NCBI GenBank assembly: GCA_030068145.1
Contig: JAPJBO010000227.1
Location: 124,001-188,000, forward strand
Length of the DNA stretch: 64,000 bases
Direction of reading: 5' to 3'
DNA from: Diplonema papillatum
Taxonomy: Eukaryota > Euglenozoa > Diplonemea > Diplonemida > Diplonemidae
The notes under the pieces were generated by a model that had not been told where the DNA came from, did no database searches, and saw only the letters and a list, made by a program, of their open reading frames with translations. Positions 1-11,150 of this stretch are shown one piece after another; the stretch's first letter is position 1; each line of letters opens with the position of its first letter. The translations under genes and the position numbers were made by a program.

Positions 1-543
1 TAGCGAAGTGGCGAAAGAACTAACAACTGGACCGAGCTTATGCATGATTGTGCCACATGATACATAGCGTATGCAGCAGACATGCGATCGTGCGAATTGG
101 CGGACAGCGAAAGGTCCGTGTCGATACCACGTGCACTGTAACCGTCTTCAGCTTGTCGAACGACGGCTTCGACCCCGGCTTGACGCCCCTGTCCCGATAT
201 AAGGTGTTCACACTGCTCTACCTGACAGGTACTCCATCGGCTCTAAGCTCACCTTGAGGCGCAATTGGAAGAAGCGATACATGCGGTCCACAGCGAGAGG
301 CATTACGTATTACCGCGGAGAGTCCGACTTGAAGCCAAAGGTATGCCGTCCATCCCCCAAACGATACCAACGTGGCTTTTCTCTGTGGTAATTTTTCTGT
401 CACCTCCGGCTTCATCCCTTGAACATGAATCGAGACCAAAGGATCGTCAGGCCATGCTTTCACACCGAGGATCAGTACTGAAACAGCAACTCCCCCGTGG
501 CACAAGTAGTGCAGTCTAGTGGTCTAGCTGCCGTTTACCTTTC
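1..543. other. No gene recognised
   Basis: Only short frames without family features are present. No repeat shared with the rest of the window was seen. Confidence 0.4.
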
Positions 544-548
544 TTGTT

Positions 549-861
549 AGCAAGCACACGAGTGCGAGGTTTGAGGGCAGCAACGCGGCCGGTCCAAAAT
601 AAGCCCGAGGTAAGTTCGGAGGGTGAGAAAAAGAGAACAACCCACACGCAGGGAGACGTTCCGTACACGTACAATACGACCCTGGTTCCCGATGTTGATG
701 CCACCATTCATGCGGAGGCGAAGGAGCCTGGCTACTGGTACTTCGCTGTCCGCTTCAGCAGCGAGAAGGGGGCATCGAAGCTGCTGCTGCTGCGCACGGC
801 GAGCAGGAAGGAAAAAGAGATGTGGTGCTCTGCGCTGTCGACTGTCATCGCGAAAGGCTGA
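549..861 (+). pseudogene. PH-domain C-terminal fragment (truncated gene end or last exon)
   Basis: An open frame with no ATG ends at 861. Its last 43 residues look like the end of a pleckstrin-homology domain: a strand around 'GYWYFAVRF', a strand with 'KLLLLRTAS', then the closing amphipathic helix with the family's conserved Trp in 'KEMWCSALSTVI'. PH domains bind phosphoinositides or proteins at membranes. The N-terminal strands of the domain are not visible upstream. The frame opens directly after 'ctttcttgttag', which resembles a 3' splice acceptor, and a donor-like 'gaggtaagt' sits at about 608, so this could be the last exon of a spliced gene. It could equally be a detached gene tail like others in this window. 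The domain call is fairly good; its status as gene or relic is open. Confidence 0.45.
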
Positions 862-1316
862 AGCGCCGCGCCGGCGGCAGTTGCTACGGGGCTGCGAAGC
901 AGTGTAACGCAGAAAGGAAGGAAGCTGCGGCCAGTGCATTCTCAAGCGGTTCTCAAGCGGGAGTGTAGCATTAGCTGCAGTTGGGGTTCGGAGGCGTACT
1001 TTTACGCATGCATAGTATCTGTAGCGATGACCTGTTCATTCGTCACGAGGTGACTACCTCTTCGATCGTTACCGTGTCGTCAGGCGTTTACACTCATTCG
1101 AATCGCTCTAAAGAAAAGCTCTTGCAGCTGGTCGTCTCGTCATGCATTCGGACCGCGAACCAGGAATGTGCTGCCCTGCTTGTGTTGGAGGCTGCTGCTG
1201 CTCCCCTGACCTAGCAGTCGGTCCGATTTATGACGACACCATGGCCACCTTGGGAGGGCCATCACTACGCCCGCCTTCACCCGCCCTCGGCCTGACTCTC
1301 TCACCGTTTGGAATAC
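862..1316. repeat. Intergenic, with a dispersed-repeat relic around 1005-1130
   Basis: The stretch 1005-1130 resembles 49425-49530 and, more weakly, 30590-30650. All three share a start like 'gtatctgtagcgatg', then 'cctcttcgatcg' and a Ser/Arg-like run around 'cactcrttcgaatc'. This points to a dispersed repeat. No gene is recognised. Confidence 0.35.
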
Positions 1317-1392
1317 CATCGCATCAAGACCGTGCTGTGCTCTCTGAACGGTGGTGATGGTGCGAGTAATCTCTCTCTCGGGATGAGAGCGC
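1317..1392 (+). rRNA. Possible 18S rRNA shard (variable region)
   Basis: About 75 bases from 'gcatcaagacc' to 'gggatgagagcgc' match, with mismatches, the last part of the larger 18S fragment at 4364-4636. The relation is inferred only through that second copy. It abuts the direct repeat that begins at 1401. Confidence 0.3.
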
Positions 1393-1400
1393 AGGGGCGG

Positions 1401-1489
1401 GGTTGTCACGCCTTAGCAGTCCCAGGGCCTCTCCCCTCCCACCTATATGTGTTCTCGCTGTCATCGCTACCGCGCTGACATTTCCGAGA
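1401..1489 (+). repeat. 89-bp direct repeat, left copy, flanking the retroelement
   Basis: This stretch is identical base for base to 3492-3580; the two copies bracket the reverse-transcriptase pseudogene. It contains an interrupted inverted repeat: 'gttctcg..tgtca' pairs with 'tgaca..cgagaac'. A diverged third copy lies inverted at 7678-7757. Long identical flanks fit the terminal or split direct repeats of a retroelement. Confidence 0.75.
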
Positions 1490-1520
1490 ACACATAAAAC
1501 AAGTCAAAGGGTGTGGCACG

Positions 1521-3450
1521 TCACCGCGAAGCGGAAAGCGGCGCCGGGAACCGAGGCAACGAGGCTCCCCGCGTGTGCGGGTCCGCCTGCTGTTCGCCGG
1601 ACGGCACCCAGCCAGGACACAGGACGATCCTTCTGCGCTCGGCAACACGAAGAGACCGGGACAAAACGCGATTCGCGGCGTACGAGGAAGAACTCCCCTT
1701 CGCCACGGCGCCGACAACCGCCGCGTTGTCGATGCGGCACCGCTGCGCCCCCGGCGCCCAGCACAGCCGAACCACACCTTCCGCGAACGCCAACATCTCC
1801 TTCAAGTTGATGTGGGCGTCCGCGTCCGGTCCCGCGAACACGCCCTGCCGCCCATCCACGAACCGGCCTTCCGCCTCCAGCAGCGCCGCCCACGCCCGCG
1901 AGCTGGCGTCCGTCCACAGGACGCTCCCTCTGTGTCTTCAGGAACGCCGCCCACGACCCACGGGTTCTCCCGGACGATCTTCCGGAGCGCGCCCAGCTCC
2001 CGTCTTGCCGACGGAGGAACGTCGACGACCTCGTCCCACACCGGCGCTGCGGCGTCCACCATGCGCCCGCCGAGCCTTCCCGCGAACGACAGCAACGCCG
2101 CGAAGTGGCAGCGGGGCACTGCCAGGATGTCCGTCGCCCAGACGGCGCCCCCGAAAACTTCGGCGAACTGTCGGGCCGTCGCTCTGCCGGAAAGCACCGC
2201 CGTCATCCCGCTGCCGCCGACCCACCGCTCCGCCCACGCCGGGTCGAGCCTGTGCCGCTGCGTCTCGGCAGCCAGGTCGAACTCCACACCCACACACACG
2301 AACCGCGAGCGAACCTGCCACAGCGCGTCGTCGCCTTCCGCCCGCACTTCGACCCGCGCCGCCTGCGCCCGCTTCCGAAAAACGGCCACGTTCCGCTCTG
2401 CCTCGTCCAGCGTCCCACCCAAGACAAGGAAGTTGTCCACCCAGGCGAGGCCCAGGTCCCGGACCAGCACGTTCGACGCGCGCTGCGCAATGCACGGCGC
2501 CCAAGACCACCCCATGCACAGCACGTTCAACAGCATGTCGCACCCCTTCATACCAATCCCGAAATATCGCGAAATGCTCGCGTCTACTGGGAACTGGTAG
2601 AAGTACGACACGCCGTCGCACTGCATGGCGAACCGGTGCCTCTCGACCTCGGCGATGAAGTCGCGCAGCCGGGGCAGGTCCATGCTGGGCGGCCGGCGCA
2701 TCGCGTCGTTCAGCGGCCGGGCATCCAGAACGAGACGTGCCGTTCGTCCGTCCTTCTTCGGCGTGGTAAACGCCTTCATCGCGAATGCCGGCCGCGAACG
2801 TGCGTCGCTCGCCACCCCGCACGACCGCAGAGTCGCCCGGTGTCGCTCCATCCCGCGCGACGGCACCCGGCACCCGCCTGCGGCGTCCCCAGACACGAAC
2901 GCCTCCGCAAACGCTACCGGATCCATCAACATCGGCAGCACCTCGCGGAATCGACCGACACCGTCATCGCCGCCAACGCCTCCACGTCGATGCGGTTCGA
3001 CGTTACCCTCGCCAGAGGGAGCCCCGCGTCCGCCCGCCTACCCGGAGCCACTCGACACCCTGGAAGTGAGGGCGTCGACGAGTAGGTCGAGCTGGACACG
3101 TTGTCCGGGGCTTCGTCGTACACCGCCAGCCCGCCCGCGATGCCCTGCAGCCGCCTCTGCAGCCCTGCAAGACGCGACGCATCCCGACCCACTCCGCCTA
3201 CACGGCCACCGCGACCGGCCGGCTGCGGGCCCCCAACGGCAAGCACCCACGTCGGCGAGAGCGAACGGCGGCCGCACCCGTCCCCGCGGCGCCTTCCCCC
3301 GTCCACCCTCGGTCGCTTCCTCACCCAGCGACCAAAGGCCTGCCGCTCGTCGTCCGCCCGACTGCGGCCGTCCACCCGCACCACGCGCTCCACCGGACGG
3401 GTTGTGGGCCCTCCCGTCCATCTCCACCACGCGCGCGTCCATGTCACCGC
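1521..3450 (-). pseudogene. DIRS-like retroelement polyprotein, frameshifted (gag-like, reverse transcriptase, RNase H)
   Basis: Three - strand frames join into one broken polyprotein. The upstream part (about 3450-2930) is low-complexity and gag-like. The 2941-1802 frame is a reverse transcriptase: 'KKDGRTARLVLDARPLN' (finger/palm), motif A 'DGVSYFYQFPVD', motif B 'MGWSWAPCIAQR' and motif C 'WVDNFLV'. The 1859-1521 frame is RNase H-like: 'INLKEMLAF' (catalytic Glu), 'CRIDNAAVV' (Asp) and 'WVPSGEQQADP' (Asp), the pattern of DIRS-type and related elements. Frameshifts lie near 2935 and 1860. Motif C has Asp-Asn instead of the usual Asp-Asp; this may be a lineage variant or damage. No tyrosine recombinase or integrase is visible. 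It is the only clear coding relic on the - strand, which fits a mobile origin. The RT call is firm; the DIRS assignment is tentative. Confidence 0.75.
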
Positions 3451-3491
3451 CATTCCAACCCTACCATTCGGAGTCCCGAGAGCAGTAAGGC

Positions 3492-4333
<842 letters not shown>

Positions 4334-4677
4334 ACCACACCATGCGTACAAGGGTCGACCACCGATGATATCTAAACCTGTGTCAATGCACACAATTGGT
4401 GGAGTGGTGCCAGCACCCGCGGTATTTCCAGCACCAATAGCGTGTCTATAATGCTGCTGCTGTTAAAAAGCTCGTAGTAGGATCGTTGCCAGGTGGCCCA
4501 GTTGGCTGGGCATCAGCGTACTGCTGGTGTCCAGAAGGCTGAAATAAACCCCTCGCATCAAGACCTGTGCTCTACGAACGGCGGTAATGGTGCCTTGCAA
4601 GTAATCTCTTCATCGGGATAAAAGCGCTCACGCGTCCACCATACGCATACAGGTCGACCACCGATGTCATACTGTGA
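4334..4677 (+). repeat. Imperfect direct repeats flanking the 18S fragment
   Basis: 4334-4373 and 4637-4677 share 'ccacc/accaccat.cg.aca', 'ggtcgaccaccgatg' and a final 'atat/tcat'. The 18S shard lies between them, like an insertion between duplicated target sequences or a recombination scar. Confidence 0.5.
4364..4636 (+). rRNA. 18S rRNA fragment (around the 530 loop and V4)
   Basis: It matches the universal 530-loop region: 'ggtgccagcacccgcggt', 'ttccagcaccaatagcgt' and 'gttaaaaagctcgtag'. It aligns with 18890-19087, with several substitutions and a short deletion (the 'acaag' before 'tctggtgcc' is missing). The CAGCACCC reading is typical of Euglenozoa. Both ends of the rRNA gene are missing, so this is a relic. 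It is bracketed by two related 35-40 bp direct repeats (4334-4373 and 4637-4677). Confidence 0.85.
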
Positions 4678-5100
4678 ACAAACCAGCGTGCCCAGACAGG
4701 CGTTCGCCTGAAATGATAAGCATGGAATAACAAGGGATCGATTTTCTCGACTCCTTTAGTTGGTACACGAGCGTTGCCATTCAATTGGATTACACACCGT
4801 CCCTCGCCACCGCCGTGGCTTGCAAAGAAGCGGACGTTCCCCTCCTTCACGAAAATGCGTGTTTTTTCCCCGACGGCCCGAGCCACGGTACCGACGTTGG
4901 CGGCAACGGCGTCTTGAAATTCTAGCGAGTGGTTTTGGCGTTTCTTTTTGTACCGAAACATGGAAAGTGTTGGAGGAAATGAGAAGCTCGTCGCCGCAAA
5001 CCGTGGTAGCTGCTGTTTCGCCAGATCGGTCGGGACAGAACTTCTTGACCTGATCTCTCAGCGTTGACATTCCGGGCACTGCGCAGAAGTCACATTCCAC
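4572..5100 (-). pseudogene. Unrecognised - strand coding-like relic, frame-shifted
   Basis: Two overlapping - strand frames show protein-like composition. One runs down from 5100 with two Cys near its start (CDFCAVPG) and continues through 'STLRDQVKKFCPDRS'. The other, 4961-4572, carries 'AVAANVGTVARAVGEKTR' and 'GRCVIQLNGNARVP'. Joining them would need a frameshift near 4930. The end overlaps the 18S shard. No family was recognised; it may be a mobile-element relic or chance. Confidence 0.15.
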
Positions 5101-5270
5101 TTGCCACCGCTGCGATGAAGCGAAATGCCGTGGTTTAGCGTTGTGCGTCCTGAATCCAGCTTGACGTTAAAAAAACGATCAGGCACTGCGTTCAACGAAA
5201 ACAACTCCCCTCTTCCCGTCGTCATCGTCAATGCGCGAGTGACGAGCTTGTCTTGTTTTCTTCGTTATCC

Positions 5271-5574
5271 TGATGATTCAATCGCAAACCCTGGGCACGG
5301 TGCCGACCACACCGCACGATGCCCCGCTTAACCCCTTACCGACCGGGCACCCTCGACTTTCTTCCGGGGTTTTGGGCTGATGATTCAATCGCAAACCCTG
5401 GGCACGGTGCCGACCACACCGCACGATGCCCCGCTTAACCCCTTACCGACCGGGCACCCTCGACTTTCTTCCGGGGTTTTGGGCTGATGATTCAATCGCA
5501 AACCCTGGGCACGGTGCCGACCACACCGCACGATGCCCCGCTTAACCCCTTACCGACCGGGCACCCTCGACTTT
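5271..5574 (+). repeat. 107-bp tandem repeat, about 2.9 copies
   Basis: Units start with 'tgatgattcaatcgcaaacc' at 5271, 5378 and 5485 and end in 'cttccggggttttgggc'. A further separate copy lies at 5785-5892. Each unit carries 'aaccccttaccgaccgggca'. No coding role is seen. The rest of 5101-6142 has no recognisable gene. Confidence 0.9.
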
Positions 5575-5784
5575 CGAAGGACGGTGCCACGGTGCGACTC
5601 GGCAGCCCCTGCTAAACGAGCGCCACGTGGGGGGTGAAGTGAACGGATTCATCCCTTCCTTCAGCACCAAAAGTCCAGGAATACCGGTATTCCCAGCAAT
5701 AGAGAGCAAAAGACGCATAAAAGGAGAGAATAGCCGTAAAAGGAACAAAAAGAAAGTTTACCACGATTACCATTTCTTCGTTAT

Positions 5785-5892
5785 CCTGATAGTTCAATCG
5801 CAAACCCTGGGCACGGTGCCGACCACACCGCACGATGCCCCGCTTAACCCCTTACCGACCGGGCACCCTCGACTTTCTTCCGGGGTTTTGGG
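5785..5892 (+). repeat. Dispersed copy of the 107-bp unit
   Basis: Same sequence as the tandem array at 5271-5574 apart from one changed base near its start ('tgatagttcaatcg'). Confidence 0.85.
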
Positions 5893-6142
5893 TCTAAATC
5901 CTGATGGCACCTTGTCGACTCCTCGAGGGGGGGAAAAACTTAGTTTAGTGTTTAGGCAGAACACTGCCTCGCATGCATGTTTGATGCTAGCATCAAGTCT
6001 TCGTCGAAGAAAGTGTAAAATAAATAGGGGAAAGGGAAAAAGGGGGGGGGGAGCGGGATTTCCGAGGTTCAAGGGCGGGAATAAAGAGATGCGCCACATA
6101 TCTTTTCATTCCCGCCCTTGAAAGCTGTTTTTCGACACACCT

Positions 6143-6664
6143 ATCCCAACCTTCCGGCATATCTAAGAAATGGGCTATTCAACGACCTGTGGAGGTCGCT
6201 GGTCGGTAAGGGGTGCGTGGACAACACCGCGGGTTTGGGCTGGGTCCCAGGCTTCGGTGAGCTTTCTGCTGCTTCTTCTCGTGGGTTTGAGTTTGCCTTC
6301 CTCACTGTGTGCGCGCGGGAGATGGGAAGTGCGTCGACGGATTCGACATTGTCACCGTAGTTGGGCAGCTGGATCCGATATTTCAAACCAAAGTGCCCCA
6401 AGCATCCCAACCTTCAGGCATATCTAAGAAATGGGCTATTTAACGACCTGTGGAGGTCGCTGGTCGGTAAGGGGTGCGTGGACAACACCGCGGGCTGGGT
6501 CCCAGACTTCGGTGAGCTTTCTGCTGCTTCTTCTCGTGGGTTCGAGTTTGCCTTCCTCACTGTGTGCGCGCGGGAGATGGGAAGTGCGTCGACGGATTCG
6601 ACATTGTCACCGTAGTTGCAGCTGGATCCGATATTTCAAACCAAGGCGTGGCGACACCTTGGAG
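6143..6664 (+). repeat. 261-bp tandem duplication
   Basis: Two copies begin with 'atcccaaccttc.ggcatat' at 6143 and 6404 and run to the segment 'gctggatccgatatttcaaa'. They differ by small deletions (for example 'gggtttgggctgg' versus 'gggctgg'). Upstream, 6040-6075 and 6105-6125 form a short inverted repeat around 'caagggcggga'. No gene is evident. Confidence 0.85.
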
Positions 6665-7660
6665 GTGGCACTCAGTGCCACCCCCCAACTCCAGTGCGGA
6701 GGCTGGGCCGTGCCCGGGGCTAAGGGGTGGTCGACTGGGAAGACAGTAGAAAGTGTCCACTGTTGGTCCCAGTAGATCCATTCCCAGCCCAGGAGAGAAT
6801 TCTCCGTCGGCTACTCACTCCTGCAATAGGAGAATGCTGCTACTGCAAGTTTCACTGGAATACAGAAAAGGGGGAAAACAAGGGTCTAACGTACGATGGG
6901 GTAGCCCCCCGAGGTAGCCACCATGTGTGAGAGGACCACCGGGGAAAAAGATTTTCCCCGCCAGCCAGCCCAAAGGAACCTGAGGTTCGTTCGTATTGCC
7001 TAGCGGAATTCCCCCGATGAATCGCAAGCCTCGACCCCACGCTGCCATCCCCGATTCGAGCTTCGCATACGCTGTACTACGCAACCCACCGTTGCGTAGT
7101 ACTGTTGTGCTGCTGCACCTCCGGACACCAACGGAACGAACATCGTGGTCAGTTGATGCTGATCGTCCGTTACCCTGTCTATCGGTGCAAGAATCTCTAT
7201 CGGCTATCCTCAGTGTTGAGCATTGCAGTAGGACATTGCAGTCAGGCTTTGCTGCTGTGCATTGCAGCTGCGGTTTTCGTTCAATGAGAGGAAAGGAATG
7301 AAGAACTCCGAATAGCAACTTACGATGGGGTGATACCCAAGGGTACTTTGGACACCCTGCGGGGTCACGGGGGCAAGGTGGGAGGGATCTCGGCCCCGGC
7401 TCTCACGAAGTACTCGTGGACGGCTAGGAAAACTGATGACAAATTCACCCCGGCGTCGCGCCACTCCTGCCACTGGGCGGGTGTGAGGGAAAACAAAATG
7501 TTTCCCCCGTAGAGCGGACACCCTGTATGTAGATTCGTCAAGCCTCGCAGATTCCCTCGGAAAATCTGTGAGAACCACACGACGTACCCTTCGCTCAATG
7601 GAAGCTTGCGTTTCCATCCTCAAAGCGTTGAGGAGCCCCGGTGAGATTATTCTCTCTCAC
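6665..7660. other. No gene recognised
   Basis: Short frames only. The stretch holds a strong hairpin at 7074-7102 and short direct repeats of 'cattgcag' near 7216-7266. Confidence 0.35.
7074..7102. repeat. Perfect hairpin, 12-bp stem and 5-nt loop
   Basis: 'gtactacgcaac' pairs perfectly with 'gttgcgtagtac' around the loop 'ccacc'. No T-run follows, so a Pol III or bacterial-type terminator is not suggested. Confidence 0.7.
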
Positions 7661-7670
7661 TCTCTCGGAA

Positions 7671-7757
7671 TTCTCGCTGTCAGCGCGGTAGCGATGACAG
7701 CGAGAACACCTATAGGTGGGAGGGGAGAGGCCCTGGGACTGCTAAGGCGTGACAACC
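7671..7757 (-). repeat. Third, inverted copy of the retroelement flank repeat, with hairpin
   Basis: 7678-7757 is the reverse complement of the 89-bp repeat at 1401 and 3492, with a diverged end. Here the hairpin is perfect: 'ttctcgctgtca' (7671-7682) pairs with 'tgacagcgagaa' (7695-7706) around 12 bases. CT-rich tracts lie on both sides (7653-7670 and 7840-7852). At 7828-7846 the sequence repeats, in reverse, the 'cacataaaacaagtca' that follows the left copy at 1489. This looks like a solo end of the same element family. Confidence 0.65.
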
Positions 7758-7852
7758 CCGCCCCTGTCCCTCCCAGGGAGCCACCCCGAAACTAGCCTGC
7801 CCACCTGACGGTGGGGGCCCACACTGACTTGTTTTATGTGTTCTCTCTCTCT

Positions 7853-8627
7853 CATGTTTATCGGTACACGAACCTGCTCCTTCAGCTGTCCCTGATGGGC
7901 CATCACTGGCGTCGTTACAGCAGGTCCTCTACAAGCAACCTTCGTCGGCGACAGTCTGTCTTTGGCGCAAACGAAAACCGGCCGACGCTCCTTCGCCTGT
8001 TTTCACACTTCTTCTTGAGGCCTGGAATCAAGCGAAGTTGAAGACGGTCGACAAATGCGCCGGGCTTCGTTTGACGCCCGGACAACCGTCTGAATGAAAC
8101 CAAACCGACTCTGTCGTGGCTTCGGTCTCTGGCGCCACAAATGGATCTACCGAACGTAGATTGGGATACCATCCCAGTCGTACTATATCCGGCGCATTGT
8201 CGTTTTTCCCCATCGTGCGACACCGCCCATGATGTCGCCAACGGACGACACTGTTCGCGTTGTGGCGGTGTTTGTATCGCCTCCCTGCGGTCCCGGCTAG
8301 GGGCAACCAACCGGGATAGAAATCATCACAGCAACGTGAGTGTCGGCCACAAGAAGCCATGAACTTAGCTGGCCGACACAAACGAATGGGCAGCCAACAC
8401 AACACCTGCCCCCCCCCCCACCCCCCCACCCCATGTACGATATGAGCATGCACGCTCTCGTCTTCTTTCCTTACCTATTTCGACGAAGGTCACCCGGAGA
8501 CTTTTAACATCCCGGATTCCCCAAAAAAGCGAACTTTCACTCAAAAGAAACACTCGCCACCTTTCCTCCGACTGTGTAAAAAGGAACACCGCGCCTTTAG
8601 ACCAGTTGGGCCCCGTTTCACCATCCT
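7853..8627. other. No gene recognised; poly-C run at 8409-8431
   Basis: The - strand holds frames of about 130 residues (8453-8028 and 8310-7915) without recognisable motifs. A C-rich run lies at 8409-8431. Confidence 0.3.
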
Positions 8628-8807
8628 TGAGCCGGTCCGTCCCTAGCTCTTGAACCTGCATCGAAGTGCCTGCCGCTGTTTATCACAGTGAATCACGGTC
8701 CACCACGGTCTATCAGGTCCATCCCTAGTCCTTAGAGCTGCATCGAATTGCCCGGTGCTGTATTCTTCGGTCTATCACGGTCTATCAAGAGGGGATGGAC
8801 CGGCTCA
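8628..8807 (+). mobile_element. MITE-like element with TGAGCCGGTCC terminal inverted repeats
   Basis: It starts with 'tgagccggtccgtccct' and ends with 'ggggatggaccggctca', near-perfect terminal inverted repeats. The interior holds tandem motifs 'cacggtc(c/t)a(c/t)cacgg' and 'tctatcaggtccatccc'. A longer copy lies in the opposite orientation at 42673-42933. Single ends also occur near 30725, 32195 and 45800. It has no coding capacity. Confidence 0.6.
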
Positions 8808-9328
8808 ATCCTGCACAGGCATTCAGCTTGCCCCGTCTCTCCATATGCGTTCGTTGTTTTATCGCTGCCCAAACATAAGTTTAAGGCTCCAAAAAAGCGT
8901 GTGGGCGGCCACGAACAGATGAAGGCCAAGCGGACCTCCCAGGGCAGGGGGGAACCTGCGGCGGTGAAGTAACGAAGCTCATCCGAGTGTCCGATGAAAC
9001 CCCTTGTCAATACCACCCAACGACTGCGACGCGTGTGCGAAATGTCGGACGCTAGCGTCTGTCAAGAGCATGCGTGACTCAGCCGTGTTTTAAAGGTGAG
9101 ATGAGAGGCATCGGCTCACTCTGTCAAAAGGACCATACCACGACCAGATTAAGGGCGGCACCCTCTCTCTTCACTTTTTTCATCTGCCCTTGTGAGAACT
9201 CACCCACGTACGCACCTTACTCCACGTAACTTCACGTCTTACTTCGCTACCTACTTCACCCACCGTAAATGGGTCTATTAGTGAAGGGCTTTATTAGTGA
9301 AGGTTTTTATTAGTGAGCGGTCAAGTTA
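8808..9328. other. No gene recognised
   Basis: A short basic frame (about 8870-8972, ending 'GRGEPAAVK') might be the tail of a lost gene. The stretch 9275-9325 has repeated 'tattagtga(g/a)'. Confidence 0.25.
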
Positions 9329-9458
9329 GTGAAGTGAAGCTGAGGGGCGTGGAATAAGGTGTAGGGAAACGAAACAGTACTACCACACGTGCACTTCGGC
9401 ACTTCTTGGGTACTTCGCTTCCCTATACCCTGTTCCACGCCCCTCAGCTTCACTTCAC
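9329..9458. repeat. Foldback element: 40-bp inverted repeat with 50-bp loop
   Basis: 9329-9368 pairs with 9419-9458 at about 36 of 40 positions (core 'gaagctgaggggcgtgga'). The loop contains 'acgtgcacttcgg'. It is a MITE-like hairpin without coding potential. Confidence 0.75.
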
Positions 9459-10019
9459 GTATCATCAGATCCACCACTACCTACCCTCACAACGCAACGC
9501 CCCAGCCTCACTACACTTCCGTCACTACACTCCTACCTACGTTCACAATACCACCGGCACAGGCAGACGCAACCGAAACTCGCAGTTGCCTCTGTCCCAT
9601 GCACACCATAACACCGCTCAGCACCCCTCCCGGGTTGCTTCTGCTGCGAAACCACATCAAAGAAGAAAAAAAGGGGGGGGGGAGAAAAAAATTGGGTGAC
9701 CTTGAATCTCGGTCTCCAGTCGTGCTCGTTTTCTTTCTTGTTCCAATGAGCACCTCCCCTGGGTGGGAACTATTCGAGGAGTCGGCTAGTTGAATGTGCT
9801 GCGCCGAAGCTCGCACGACACGCAGACACATCTAGGTTTAATGATTGCCGGGCGCCAGCGTTCGCGTACAAAAGAAGAAAGAGAAATGCCAACCCAACCA
9901 ACTTACCGCCGGTAGAGAAACCCTGCCTAAAGAAATCACCCGCCTTCGGGTGGGCAAGTTTGACACTTGCTGTCGTTGGGGGGGAAAGAAACTGCATTAG
10001 ATCCGACTCTCCGTTCTCC

Positions 10020-10560
10020 TTTTCCATTTCGCTGGGCCGAAAGCGCGCGGAAGAGCGATCCAATGGCAGTGGTGCTCCCCAATGCCCCTAGGCTTCGGCT
10101 ACCTATCTTGAAGAGGATGAGGTGTTCTTTGAGCTTGCGGAATGTCCCAGGCTGCACGCGCACTGCACAGATTCATTAGGCGACTTTGAGAGCCTTCGGG
10201 CTGCGTATCGTGAAGAGGATGAGAAACTCTTTGAACTTGCGGAATGTCCCAGGCTGCATGCGCACTGCACAGATTCATTAGGCGACTTTGAGAGCCTTCG
10301 GGCTGCGTATCGTGAAGAGGATGAGAAACTCTTTGAACTTGCAGAAGGTCCCAGGCTGCACGCACACTACACAGATCCTAGGCGAGTTTGCGAGCCTTCC
10401 AACTGTCTATCTTGAAGATGACGGCAGACCCTTTGAACTTGCGTCGTGGTGCTCCCGAATGTCCTGGGCCGCATGCACACGTCGCTGCTGCAGTCAACGA
10501 GTTTCAGGGCCTTCCGGCTATCTATCCTGAAGAGGATGGCCAATCCTCCTCAACTTGCGT
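10020..10560 (+). repeat. 102-bp tandem repeat, about 4-5 diverging units
   Basis: The phrase 'gaacttgcggaatgtccc' recurs at 10131, 10233 and 10335; the units are clear from 10100 to 10390 and degenerate on both sides. As 102 is divisible by three, the array gives a 34-residue acidic repeat (with 'DFESLRAAYREEDEKLFELA'), but it has no ATG-initiated gene frame: a TAG lies just before at 10089 and another stop follows at 10413. It could be a relic of a repeat-protein gene. Confidence 0.7.
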
Positions 10561-10689
10561 ATCGCTGTCGTATCATCATGAGCGGCCCTGAGGTTACTCC
10601 CCCCCTCAGGCGACACCACCGGATTCCTATTAGCCATCGTCCAACCTTCTTCCCCAACGCGAGAGTCACTCACCGCAGTGCTGGGGCGA

Positions 10690-10960
10690 AGACTGAATAT
10701 TTGCGAACTGAAAACTTCCCACCTCTTTGTCACCCTTCACCCATCATCAGTTCACCCAGGGGCGACCCAAACACAATCGTCCCGGCAGCAAGGCGTTGCG
10801 GGTGCAGCACACCCGAGCCGGCTTCAAGCTGATCCTGCAGTACGGCTTGATCACGGTCGACGAAGTCACGCAGAGAGTTATGCTAGCGTAAACGAGATAT
10901 TTGCGAACTGAAAACCCGCCTCCCAGCCTCAATGGCCAACCGGAGACCCTAAAACACTGA
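10690..10960 (+). pseudogene. Decayed upstream copy of the 5' end of the 11151 gene
   Basis: 10728-10785 repeats the leader at 10998-11050 ('cacccttcacccatcatcag', 'ttcacccaggggcg'). It jumps at about 10785 directly to a copy of coding bases 11310-11405 (protein 'KASRVQHTR...LITVDE'), so leader and (CT)n tract are lost. A second short repeat, 'atatttgcgaactgaaaac', occurs at 10697 and 10897. It keeps part of the codons but has no start. Confidence 0.8.
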
Positions 10961-11059
10961 ACCTGTAAACCACAATGAACGCTTGGAAAACGTCCCACCT
11001 CTTGTCACCCTTCACCCATCATCAGTTCACCCAGGGGCGGCCCAAACACAACTCGTTCG

Positions 11060-11146
11060 TCTCTCTCTCTCTCTCTCTCTCCTTCTCTCTCTCTGTATCT
11101 CTCTCTCTCTCTCTGCTCGCACTCTCTCCCCGGGATGCAAGCACAG
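11060..11146 (+). promoter_or_regulatory. (CT)n polypyrimidine tract with AG: probable trans-splice acceptor
   Basis: Some 70 bases of nearly pure CT are followed by 'gcaag' and 'cacag' immediately before ATG 11151. In Euglenozoa such a tract plus AG directs spliced-leader addition. The position is inferred from sequence only. Confidence 0.55.
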
Positions 11147-11150
11147 CACC

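Noticed and set aside
10122..10415. Gene encoding 34-residue acidic repeats
   Set aside because: No ATG and stops directly on both sides; treated as a repeat or relic.
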